This document shows positions 54,009 to 64,000 of a stretch of 64,000 nucleotides of DNA, piece after piece (positions within the stretch are counted from its first letter, which is position 1; every line of letters starts with the position of its first letter). The position numbers and the translations under genes are program-made. The notes below the pieces were generated by a model that was given only the letters and a program-made list of their open reading frames with translations, was not told the origin of the DNA and did no database searches. The DNA comes from Choristoneura fumiferana (taxonomy: Eukaryota > Arthropoda > Insecta > Lepidoptera > Tortricidae): positions 1,063,547 through 1,127,546 of the forward strand of contig NC_133490.1 in assembly GCF_025370935.1 (NCBI RefSeq), in the 5' to 3' direction.

Positions 54009-54484
54009 TGTAGGTACATTAGGGGATTTACCTACTGATAGTCTGATTTACGTCCTTATGCTGTAACTAAAAAGCATCGGTCACTTTATTCGTACACCTA
54101 GGTATCTTATAGTCTGTCTGCTAATACTATTTCTGTATTTATTAATACACAATTCCTTTCAGATTCAATGCTAACTAACTGCATATAACTTTGCCTGGAA
54201 TCATTATATTGCTGAAGTAGCCTAGGTGCTGTCATGCAATATTCAAGGTGAAGAAAAGAAGAAACGTTGAATGTTGATATGCAAGAAATTAAGGAATATC
54301 TGACTGATTAACTATGTTTGATTTATTTATTAACGCTGTGTTATAAAGTTTGTTCTAAATAAATATGATGTACACAACGAAATAAAGTCTTCGTAGGCAT
54401 CTTTCTTTTAGCGTTCCGTGGGTGGAAATTTTAGTGGAGCTTCTAAAAACAAGAATACCAACAGGTATGTAGTTTTTATTTTTT

Positions 54485-54692
54485 GACCATCAGTGGTGTA
54501 GCGGTATAGCAAGCGGTACGGATTACCGAGGACCTGGGTTCGATTCCCAGTGATGGTCTTATTTTTCTGTTTTTTCTGTGCATCTATATTTCAGTTTGTA
54601 TTTTCAATTTAGGTTTTACGGGATGACCGTAAAAGTAAAAATTTGGAATTGAAATAAAAAATACAAAAAGATTCCAAAAAACCAATCTTAAG
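54485..54692 (+). mobile_element. tRNA-like SINE, second family
   Basis: The first 74 nt fold like a tRNA: an acceptor pair GACCATCA/TGATGGTC, a T arm CTGGG-TTCGATT-CCCAG, and a 5-bp stem CGGTA/TACCG in the anticodon position with only a 5-base loop. The body continues TTTTTCTGTGCATCTATATT and GGTTTTACGGGATGACCGTA. The short loop and the body argue for a SINE, not a working tRNA. Confidence 0.72.
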
Positions 54693-54985
54693 TTTTTATT
54701 TGTCGAATGAAACTACAGTAATATCAGATGATGAGATAATAGGGGTACATATATATAAAGTACTATAAAACCGTACAACTTTGACCTTTGAGATAACTTT
54801 GCCCAAGTTGTCATTTTTTAAAATATCTGAAATAAAACAAAATTGACTGATTTGTGACCACTTTGTGACATGCACATTTCTAAATCATTTTTGTATATTT
54901 TTTTCCCTGTTGTCACGAATAAATCTTTTCTTTTCCCTTTATATCGGAATATTTCTTTATTCCTGACGGGAGTTGCTTCTCCTTT

Positions 54986-55475
54986 TTAGGGTTCCGTACC
55001 CAAAGGGTGCCAACGGGACCCTATTGCTGAGATTCTGCTGTCTGTCTGTGTGTTTGTCTGTCTGTCTTCTACTGGTTCGTAACTATTATTTAGTTTTTAT
55101 AGTTAGGCCAACGGGACCCTATTGCTGAGACTCTGCTGTCTGTCTGTCTGTCCATCCGTCTGTCACAGGGCTTTATCTCTTGAGCTGTAATAGCTACCCG
55201 TGTGATGGGTTAGAATTAGACCTCTCCATTTCTTCCGTGGATGTCGTAAGAGGCGACTGAGGACCGTAGGCCACAGGCTAGCAACCTGTCACTATTGTAC
55301 CGTTTTTGTCAAACTTAAAACCTAAAATTGCTAAAAGTGGCTCCGAAGCTGTAACGTTTCGTGTGCTTTGCCTACCCCATTTAGGCATACATGTTTGTGT
55401 GTACTAGACACTTGAAATGTTGACAGATTATGTAGGTATTACTGTGGCCTCCATAACAACAAATACTAATAATAA
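54986..55475 (-). repeat. R3 pieces, partly duplicated and carrying R4
   Basis: AGGGTTCCGTACCCAAAGGG to the TGTCTGT tract is followed by TTCTACTGGTTCGTAACTAT and a second copy of GGCCAACGGGACCCTATTGC. R4 is inserted at 55193. Confidence 0.65.
55193..55409 (+). mobile_element. R4 element inserted in R3
   Basis: Matches 48165-48408 from TACCCGTGTGATGGGTTAG to GTTTGTGTGTAC. It interrupts a minus-strand R3 between GCTGTAATAG and TAGACACTTG, which are continuous in the R3 at 52925-53210. Confidence 0.75.
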
Positions 55476-55878
55476 AGTAAGTAAAATTAAAAAATAAATG
55501 GAGTTGTCATACAAGAAACGTGTTTTTTCCCAGCGTTTTTTGGTTACTAGGCGTTGCTAAAACTTATTAGTGAACTGTTTTAAAAACACGATTAAATATT
55601 CACAGAACAAAAACAACCAAAATATCTAAATATCTTACGATATTAATGTTTATTTGTTAGGCCTTTACCATATGTAATTTGACTTTTTATGAAAGTGTAG
55701 TAGGGATGATTTCTGCATGACACACACACATGTGTCGCACAAACACAGTTGTCTTGCACTTGTGTTTGCGGAGTGGCAAAGGAAATCGTTGAAGTTATTA
55801 ATATGATTCAATCAAATAAGTTTACACTTTATGACCTAGTCTCTATCACTTCGTGTTTGAACTTTTGTACAAAATTGA

Positions 55879-57372
55879 TGATGATGAAAAATTATGATGA
55901 TGATGATGACAATTGATGGTAATGGTAATGATGATAGTGATGATGGTGATGATGATGAATATGACGATGGTTGATAGTGTTGCGGTGTTGATGAATATGG
56001 AGGTTTATGATGATGGTGATGCTGATGATAATAATAATGATGATGATGATGAATATGATGATGGTCGATAGTGATGCGATGGTGATGATTATGGAGGTAT
56101 ATGATGATGGTGATGCTGATGATGATAATGATGATAGTGATGATGACGACATGGACCAATTTAAAAATACTAGTTAACTACGCCCAACACTGCCTCTGGC
56201 TGACCGGTGACTGTCCAGTAAGTAAGTATAAAATTCCATTACATATCAAGTGTACCTACTTAATTTGTAATGGGATTTCATACTTACTTACTGGACAGTA
56301 CGAGGCTACTTCCTGGACACTACTAGCCTATTCTCCAGGATGCGTTACTTTCTAAAACGTTTTTGATGATGATTAGATGATTGTTAGCCATTGTGATGAT
56401 CATGGTAATGATGATGATGATGATTAGATTAATGTTGGTTGACGGTGATGATGATGATGATGACGATTGATGATGGTTGACGGTGATGATGATAATGATG
56501 ACGATTGATGATGGTTGACAGTGGTGATGATGATGATGATGATTGTTAGTCATGGCGATGATGATGGTCGTTGCTAGTAATAATGAAAATGATGGTTGGT
56601 ATTGATGGTGATGATGATGGTGATGATGATGATGATGATGATGATAATAATGACATGGACCCATTTCAAAATACTAGTTAACTACACCCAAGACTGCCGC
56701 TCGGCCCGCGCGCTGTTTGTGCCGGTTCCAAATTCTAAAAGGAACATGTTACTGTCCAGGAAGTAATTTAATGGTAATGATGGTGATTTGGATGTGATGA
56801 TGATGATGGTGAGGATGGTGATGATTGAAGGTGACGGTGTCAGTGATGATGATGATGATGATAATTAATGGTAATGATGACAGTAATGATGATGGTGATG
56901 ATGTCGATGACGACGATGTAGATGATGTAAATTATGTAGATGATGATATAGATGACGTATATGATGTAAATGATGATATATAGATGATGATGACGATGAT
57001 GATGTAAATGAGGTAGATAATTAAGGTGGTAATAATTATATTGATGATGGTGATGTAAATTATGTAGATGATGAAAGTGATGTAAACGATGTTGATGATG
57101 AAGATGGTTCATTGTGATCATTATAACGTTTAAAAGTGCCCATTGCGGCCTATTTACTGAATAAATGATTTAAATTTGAATTTTTGAATTTATGATGATG
57201 TAGATGATGTAAATGATCTAGATGATGATATATATGACGTTGATGATGATAATGATGATGATGCAGATATGAATATAATGAAGATAATGATATAGATGAT
57301 GATGACGATGATGATGAAGTGGATGTAGATAATTTAGGTGATAAAAATGATGTTGATCATGGTGATGTAAAT
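55879..57372. repeat. GAT-rich simple-repeat domain with interspersed units
   Basis: Impure (GAT)n blocks at 55879-56150, 56365-56655, 56770-57120 and 57190-57370. Blocks are separated by repeated spacers: ACATGGACCAATTTAAAAAT at 56147 and ACATGGACCCATTTCAAAAT at 56652. TACTTACTGGACAGTACGAG recurs at 56283 and, just beyond, at 57430. The His/Ile-rich minus-strand frames are artefacts. Confidence 0.88.
56212..56298. repeat. Palindrome inside the GAT-rich domain
   Basis: CTGTCCAGTAAGTAAGTATA at the left and its reverse at the right (ACTTACTTACTGGACAG), with ATTCCATTACA/TGTAATGGGAT inside. Confidence 0.75.
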
Positions 57373-57749
57373 GGCCCGCGTGCTTTTTTCAAAATTTTTA
57401 AGGAGCCCGTTACTGTCATATTACATATTTACTTACTGGACAGTACGAGGTTACTTCCTGGATACTTAGCCTAGTCTCCGTGATGCGTTACTTTCTGCGA
57501 CGTTTTTGATGTTGTATTGGCAACATTTCATACCATTTTTGAGAAAAACATGTTTTCATATAAGTTATCGTAACCGAAGAATCTATAAGGATACTTCTAG
57601 TTCTTAGAAACTTGAATTTTAGTTTGCAGATAGCTCTTATGGCACGAAGAGTAGAAAAATAAAAAAATCGCCGGTTAAGTTTAAGTTATGAAGAAATATA
57701 AATTTCATTTCATAGTATGTACCACACAGTATATATCATAATCAACTTC

Positions 57750-57953
57750 GTGTCTTACTTCCTGGCGGTGACATATTATCACATGGAATTCAAACTCACA
57801 TCAAAAAAATGTACAAAGAATTTACGAATTTGTGCGCTAGTTTCAAAAAAAAATTACTACCCGTAATAATAGTACTACCCGTAAAATAGTTGTACACCGG
57901 TAGTAATGAGTGAATTCCATGCGACACCATGTCACCGCCAGGAAGTATGACAC
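57750..57953. mobile_element. 204-bp MITE with a perfect 8-9 base target duplication
   Basis: Ends GTGTCTTACTTCCTGGCGGT and GTGTCATACTTCCTGGCGGT (right reversed). TCAACTTC occurs at 57742-57749 and 57954-57961; with the next G it could be nine bases. This fits hAT-like (8) or Mutator-like (9) insertion. Confidence 0.8.
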
Positions 57954-60454
57954 TCAACTTCGAAGCTGTCTCACCCTGGAGATCGCATAGATCGATATTT
58001 ACTTGACATCTTATTCCGAAACTTATTTATTGTTTTGTCACTAGTAACGTGCTAGCACAAGTCTTTTCGCGATAGTTTTAATCTTCTTCTGCGTGAAACA
58101 TAAACATTGTAGTAGAAAAATAGTAGAATTATTATATGTTCAATTTTTTTAACAAACGAGTTGGTGTTATGCTCTATGTCACAGGATGACTAAATATTGA
58201 CTATCCATATCGATAATAATATCACTCATGTTTAGACTTTGCTCATGTCTAGCTTTAGAGACATTCTTGACTGAGCCGGCCGCGATAACTGTAGTAGGTA
58301 GTATGGCGTTCTTTTTCGAGTGTCATTGCTACTGAACTGTCAGGTTGCCTTACAGAAGAAAAGGAAACTCGTGTAAAATGACAATCTCGCATACAGATAC
58401 CCAGAATCAAGAACCAAAATCAGAAGAATTGTATAAGCTCATATATTGATAATTTTTTATTGTGAGCTTACTTTTTTTAATTATGTGTAACTATTATTAC
58501 AAATTATATATTTTTAAGCTTCTGGTACCTTGACTTTTGTATTTAGGACTATTGCATGGTAGGTGCACGCGGCTATTAGCTAGTTTTATAAGATCTCCGC
58601 TTACAAATTGTATCTTTCGCGTCACTGCTTTCATTATAGTGGCATCATAATAATGTTTGATTTTGAGTTTGCATTACATTATAGGCACTAAGTAAGTATA
58701 GAAGTTAGGTTGGTCAAAACTGTCTTATTGGCTGTACATTTATTTTCATCCAATCTAGTGTCCCAAATTTCAAATTTGACAATTTTCAAAATCACTCAAT
58801 ATGCTTGACTGAAATGTTTTGAATGAAATCTGGGCCATATTGTCCGAAATAAAGGTCTTTACTTATTATTGTAATAGCTGGTTCAGATTTTCGATCACGA
58901 ACCCATCTGGACCCGGTCATTTGAAAGGCATGGGACCACAGCCAACATATCTAATATAGATGAGATGAGCAGAATTTTGGAGGTCTATCCCCTAATACAC
59001 TATTAGGATGTGCTAGCGGACAGGCCTCTACAGTTGTCAGATCCGAACAGTAATTCACATGGAGTGGGCTATGGCGTTATAGGATGCCGCATACAGCATT
59101 ACCGAGATATGGAGTGAGATAACGGATACCTACCATTCCAATTTTTCCAATATCATATAAATTGTACTTTTAGTAGACGATGACATGCCGTTCACTAAAT
59201 GGGCCGCTCAAACTATTGACCCCCCGGAACAACGAGGTGTAGTATAATATAATGCTTCAAAAATGTGTTTCACATACTTTTATTCTGACCTAGAAAGACT
59301 TGTAATAGTATGTGATATTTTTGATTGGTTCGATTGTATCTATCTTGTCTTGAGTGGATAGAGATTAACGAAATAAATACTTGAATAATTGAGTGGTTTC
59401 GGTGTTACCAGGTTCCTTGACCCTTGATGCGTGGCTTTACTGGTATGTCCATGAGGCACATGTGCTGTATGACCAGTGATGTAAATAATGGAGTTGTTCT
59501 TTCAATAAATAATAAACTTTATTACATACATTATAATAATTATTTTTATTCTTGGACCACATTTAGATTAACAATGAAAATTGCTATTACCTTATCATTA
59601 CTATGGCGACGTGTCAAAAGAACGCTGCACATTGCTTCGGGACAGAGAACTTGTTAATTTGCGGAACCTCATATAAATTGATAACAATATTTTTTACTTT
59701 ACTTCTTCGCTACGAACCGTGCCCCACAACTACGTCCATGTGAAATATCTATACAATAAATTTACATACACGCCCGCTCTCTTTCTCTTCCATGTAAAAC
59801 AATATGTTATTATGTATGTATAGTATATGTCACACAAGCTAGACTAGCTGTCACAAATACCTACTATATAAATATAACTATTATTAGGTATTGTGTGATA
59901 TATATATTATTTCATGTAGGAGGAGGGAGGTGGAGGAGGGCGTGTACTGCATGTTATTATATTATGTAGGAACGTATCACATAGATCTAACTGTGCCGCA
60001 CGGTTGACAGCAGAGAAACCTAGGGCAAAATTAAATACTGTAGGTTCTAGAAACTGACTAACAGTCAAGCTCAAAAAAAATATTTGCTTGGTACGGTTGG
60101 CTTGTTGATTGACTGGACAGCGGGCATATTTAACTTGTATCACAGTTTATACCTTTTTTTTGTTCTCAAAGTATTAGCTGAATCTAATGCCGACGTTGTT
60201 CACTAGCAGACCTGACCCCCTGATTCTGATAATTATTCTCAAACGCTGTCTAATGCGACATACTGCATTTTACTTACCCCAAAGAAAAGATTGTATGGTA
60301 GAACTGCAACTGTCACAGGCGGAACGGCAGTAATGGGCCTGGTAATTGCAGCCTGCTCGCGTGCTTGGACAGATGAGAGGAATAAAGCAACATAATAATT
60401 AAAAGAAACTGGAATTAATCAAAATACCACGCACAGGACTTATCACGCTAACAC
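57954..60454. other. No gene seen
   Basis: About 2.5 kb with no supported exon or clear repeat; a purine-rich GGAGGAGGGAGGTGGAGGAG occurs at about 59920. Confidence 0.5.
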
Positions 60455-60663
60455 ACACGAGTAATATTTACCTCGATGTTTCGGCAACATTACAGTGGCC
60501 GTGGTCACGAGTAGACTGAAGTGTGGGGTGTCAAGTCTGCCAGCAGCGCGAGTCCTTCGAACTACCCGCACTTGGTCATTTTTATTTGTCACCCACACTT
60601 CAGTCTACCGTGACCACGGCCACTGTAATGTTGCCGAAACGTCGAGGTAAATATTACTCGTGT
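60455..60663. mobile_element. Long-arm foldback MITE
   Basis: ACACGAGTAATATTTACCTC and on through GTTTCGGCAACATTACAGTG, GCCGTGGTCACG and AGACTGAAGTGTGGG, all mirrored at the right; arms are about 75 bases. Confidence 0.82.
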
Positions 60664-60887
60664 CTAAAAATATATTGTTTCCAAATGTTACTTGATTTAT
60701 AATGCATAATATTTGGCATGATTATTGGGATATGAATTTACTGTACCAGCGGGAAAATTACAAATTAATTATACCCACTGCCCGGTCAACCAGACTAGTT
60801 AGCCGTAGATCCTACAGGCAAAGTGCGCTCAAAAAGTAGCAAAGTAAATACATTCCCTTTTTACTCTTAGTATTTGAGGACATGTAT

Positions 60888-61446
60888 AGTTATTTCACAC
60901 CTCTCCTTCAGAAAAGTAACTTTTCCTCCCTGACGAGAGGGAGCAAAGTGGAACTTTTCTGTTCAAGACTTTTCTAAGTATTTTATTGCAAATGCAATTT
61001 TTAAGTTGATAATTGTAAAGCCACGCCATTTTCTATGCTGGTTGTTCTTTAATAATATTTAGAATTTACTTTTTTCAAGTTTCTTAATGCTCGGTGTGAA
61101 AAGTTGTATGAGCGACTCGGGAGCAAAATTATTTTCATCTTGTGCGTTAACACTTGAATCCCTCATTACGCTCAGGATTCTACTTTAGAATCCTTCGCTA
61201 CATTCTGGATTCAATGTACGCCCTCGCCGTAAATACACCATTTTGCTCCCTTGTGACACAATAGTTATTTGTGTCACAAGGGAGCAAAATGGTATAGAAA
61301 ATGACGTGGCTTTCCAATTATCAACTTAAAAAAATTGAATTTGCAATAAAACACTTAGAAAAGCCTTGAACAGAAAAATTGTACTTTGCTCCCTCTCGGT
61401 AGGGAGGAAAAGTTACTTTTCTGAAGGAGAGGTGTGAAAAAAACTA
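60888..61446. mobile_element. 559-bp foldback element
   Basis: Arms of more than 120 bases: TCACACCTCTCCTTCAGAAA, GAGGGAGCAAAGT and AGTTGATAATTG are mirrored at the right. A second palindrome (ATTTTGCTCCCTTGTGACAC around 61265) lies within the interior. Confidence 0.8.
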
Positions 61447-61448
61447 TT

Positions 61449-61780
61449 TGAGCATTTTGAAATAAAGTTTGTACATTTGATTTGCGACTCCTATTTGTGA
61501 TAAAAAATTGCAGGTATGTAGAGTGAACGATACTGAGTCGTAGTAACATAGTCTCTCAAAATGTCCCAATTGGTTTGTATGGAAATTTCCTGTTTTGTTA
61601 AATTGTTACCAAAACTATGGATTTGCGGTAACAAAAAAGGAACTTTCCATACAAATTAATTGGGACATTTCGGGAGACTATGTTATTTAAACTCAGTGAA
61701 CGATTCACTCTATCTACCTGTAATTTTTCCCAAATCGGAGTCGAAAAAATCAAATGTACAAACTTTTTTAGAAATGCTCA
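61449..61780. mobile_element. Foldback element with another nested inside
   Basis: Outer arms TGAGCATTTTGAAATAAAGT and GAGTGAACGATACTGAGT are mirrored at the right (ATGCTCA end). They flank a separate foldback at 61543-61686. Confidence 0.75.
61543..61686. mobile_element. Inner foldback MITE
   Basis: TAACATAGTCTCTCAAAATG then TCCCAATTGGTTTGTATGGAA are mirrored by TTCCATACAAATTAATTGGG and GACTATGTTA. Confidence 0.76.
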
Positions 61781-61945
61781 TTTTAGCACTGTAGCTTGCT
61801 GTGACAAAGTACCAAACTGTTCAGCTACCTATGAGCTTGACTGCTTCGAATTGGGTTTGATGCAACATCTGTCTCCGATGATGACGTGTCAGCTAAACTG
61901 AACGTGCCCGTAGTCTGCAAATACGACGGACTATTTGCGGTAGTT

Positions 61946-62094
61946 CTAGTTCCTTCACAAGACCTTGAAGAAAGAACTGCGTTATTTTTCCGCCTTTGTA
62001 CCTTTGCAAGAACTGAAGATGCTACTGCGAAAGGAACAAAGACAAAAAAATAAACGCAGTTTTTCCTTCTAGTCTTGTAAAGGAACTAATGCAA
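61946..62094. mobile_element. Foldback element
   Basis: AGTTCCTTCACAAGACCTTG and AACTGCGTTATTTTTCCG recur reversed (AAACGCAGTTTTTCCTTC, CTTGTAAAGGAACT). Confidence 0.65.
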
Positions 62095-63130
62095 AAAAAA
62101 CGCAGTAGTTCCATCGCACGAACATCCAAAGGAAGCACTGCCAATAATCCAGTACGCACGACTACAAGCCTGCTGGATCGGATAAAAATCCTAGCAGATA
62201 ATACTTACAATAGGTAGTTATATGATACGAATTGACAACTGTTTTCGACTCGAAGGTAACAAAGGGAGTGTAGATGATTTTGGAACTGCTCGTAGTCTTC
62301 TGCTGATTGTGCCAAATCATCGGTTATGATTATCCTAACAAAATCAATTTATAGAGATATGTAGGTACAAAATTAGCACGGGATAGTTTTTTACCGCAAT
62401 TTGATACCAGTTATCGGCGAGTGGGTGAACGTTTGCTGTTATGTAAGTATTTCGTAAGTATTTATTTATACCTATAAAGGCAAAACATGGCCTAAAAATG
62501 CATGAGATTTGGCAAACATACAATTGGAATTATGGAATACTCCTTGAGGATCACAGAGGTGCAAGAAGTTTTTTTTTATTCGATACCTACACTACAGAAT
62601 AGATTTTTTTCTTCAACGGGAGCGAAGCCGCGGGATTAAGCTAGTAATTATATATACGAACTGAGAAATCCAGATGCAGAAGCCTAGATAAACTCTTCGT
62701 CAACTCTTTTCATGGTTAGCAACTTATTAATAATTGATATTAGCAGCTTATGATTACTAATTCTCTACCAAAAGTCTTGCCACAGAAATTGAGTGATGAT
62801 GATGATGATAATTAGGGTAGTAAACTCTGTATGCTTTTTATTACCTCTTTTTGATAGAAGAGCTTACACGAAGCACTGTTCATAAAATATTAGGTATGTC
62901 TAAAGGCACTGTTATACATGCTCGTTACTAGTAACATGCTTATAAGAATGCTTATGAGCATGCTCATGGACTGAAGCAAACGCGTTCACACTTGCTTATT
63001 ACCTTCCCCCTTCCACCCCGTCTCGAGCTTGCCACTAATAAGCATGCTCGATAGTGCATGTCCTGTTCCACATGCTACTAGCTAGCATTTTGCTCAATAG
63101 TAGCATGCTTTCTGTGCTAGCTAAAGAGCA
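62095..63130. other. No gene seen; GCATGC-rich end
   Basis: From 62930 many ATGCTTATGAGCATGC-like palindromic words precede the gap, perhaps a truncated foldback element. No exon recognised. Confidence 0.5.
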
Positions 63131-63230
63131 NNNNNNNNNNNNNNNNNNNNNNNNNNNNNNNNNNNNNNNNNNNNNNNNNNNNNNNNNNNNNNNNNNNNNN
63201 NNNNNNNNNNNNNNNNNNNNNNNNNNNNNN
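63131..63230. other. Assembly gap, 100 N
   Basis: Exactly 100 undetermined bases, a conventional fixed-length gap. The real length is unknown. The left flank is rich in GCATGC words and the right flank is a palindromic MITE, both of which hinder assembly. Confidence 0.98.
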
Positions 63231-63231
63231 G

Positions 63232-63320
63232 AAACTCGAAGTTCGTATCGTACCGTCCCTCTTGCTCTCGTATTAAATAGTGTGTGTCAGAGGGACCACA
63301 CGACACGAACTTTCGAGTTT
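63232..63320. mobile_element. Short MITE beside the assembly gap
   Basis: ACTCGAAGTTCGTATCGTAC and ACTCGAAAGTTCGTGTCGTG (right end reversed), same family as 35310-35400. Confidence 0.65.
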
Positions 63321-63397
63321 TTTATTTTTTGGTACTGTTTATGATACTCCCCCCCCAAGACATGATGCCCTAAACAACTATTGCTAGCGTGTTACTC

Positions 63398-63593
63398 GCG
63401 ATTTCGTCCACGTAGAATTCAGTTTTCACTATCCCGCTGGAAACCATAAATTTCCGGGATAAAACTATACTATGTCCTCACCGGGACTCAAACTATGTGT
63501 ATGCCGAATTTCATCTACATCGGTTCCGCGGTTTAGACGTGATGGAGTATCAAACAAACAATCAGACTTTCGCCTTTATTACATTAATGGTAT
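63398..63593 (-). repeat. R2 repeat
   Basis: GGGATAAAACTATACTATGT, ATTTCATCTACATCGGTTCC and CAGACTTTCGCCTTTATTAC, minus orientation. Confidence 0.75.
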
Positions 63594-63734
63594 TTGCTTA
63601 TGGGCTGTTCCGGCAATAGGTACGCCATTGATTTACTTCGCAGCCCAGTTTGTGGTTTGTAGCTACTGAAGGTTGCAGGTGAGCAAAGTAGTTGTTCATT
63701 ACTTAATTGTTATTTATATATTATATTATTCTTA

Positions 63735-63915
63735 ATATATAATATTATAAATGCGAAAGTTTGTAAGTCTGTTTGTTTGTTATGTATTTAGATGAAATAC
63801 AGATAGATTGAGTCCCGGAGAAGGAAGATAGGATAGTTTTTATCCGGAAAACGGCAAAAGTTCCCGCGGGATAGCGAAAACTAATACTGCGCGGAGTCGC
63901 GGTAACGGCTAGTTC
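63735..63915 (+). repeat. R2 repeat
   Basis: ATTATAAATGCGAAAGTTTG to GGAGTCGCGGTAACGGCTAG. It is opposed to the copy at 63398, making a loose inverted pair. Confidence 0.75.
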
Positions 63916-64000
63916 AATTAGACCTACGCGAAATAACGCCTGATTTAATAAATGATCTTATTTATCTTCAAGCACTTATATGTCCAGGTAGCTTAATCTG

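Noticed and set aside
54485..54558. Functional tRNA gene
   Set aside because: The anticodon-position loop has five bases, and the sequence continues into a SINE body shared with 29508.
55836..57121. Histidine- and isoleucine-rich minus-strand frames
   Set aside because: They are translations of GAT microsatellite with no other coding signal.

Overview
This window looks like nuclear DNA of a lepidopteran (moth or butterfly). It is AT-rich, its genes are split by spliceosomal introns, and most of it is interspersed repeats: tRNA-derived SINEs, RTE- and jockey/CR1-type LINE remnants, and many short foldback (MITE-like) DNA elements. The order-level call is an inference from repeat style and gene families; no species is assigned.

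Four protein-coding genes can be supported. (1) and (2) are two tandem plus-strand paralogues of the major facilitator sugar/trehalose transporter family (Tret1-like), CDS 7028-14526 and 19003-24561. Both have the same three-exon plan: a 21-nt first coding exon, a 136-nt second exon and a terminal exon of about 1.3 kb, with introns in phase 0 and phase 1. (3) A minus-strand two-exon beta-1,3-galactosyltransferase-like gene (30592-28520) converges on the second transporter. (4) The 5' part of a plus-strand Cys-loop ligand-gated chloride channel gene has five coding exons between 37202 and 45461. They encode a signal peptide and the extracellular domain as far as the Cys-loop. Its membrane-spanning exons were not found before the window ends.

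The rest is intronic or intergenic DNA. Repeat families seen more than once are labelled R1-R6 in the entries. R1 begins AAAACCGGCC and ends GGAACCCTAAAAA (about 650 bp). R2 begins ATTATAAATGCGAAAG. R3 begins AACTGGCCAAGTGCGA and ends near GGTACGGAACC. R4 is a short element with a GT tail. R5 begins ACAAGCTTTTATTTAG. R6 contains GTTATAAGTTTGA and TCAAAATCGGTTCAGCC. Several transposon insertions can be dated relative to each other because they sit inside these repeats, whose intact copies elsewhere in the window give the empty site. Examples are a 2,456-bp mariner-like element (TA duplication) inside R1, 141-bp PIF/Harbinger-like MITEs (TAA duplication), a piggyBac-like MITE (TTAA) inside R2, and a SINE inside R3.

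Other features are a 75-bp tandem array (7.35-7.63 kb), a 16-bp minisatellite (22.6-22.8 kb), about 1.5 kb of GAT-rich sequence (55.9-57.4 kb), and a cluster of large palindromes at 60.4-62.1 kb. A 100-base assembly gap lies at 63131-63230. I found no operon, CRISPR array, virus or clearly new gene system. The most unusual material is the nested transposon archaeology, a perfect 20-bp-stem hairpin at 35.8 kb, and the two very short first coding exons of the transporter pair.
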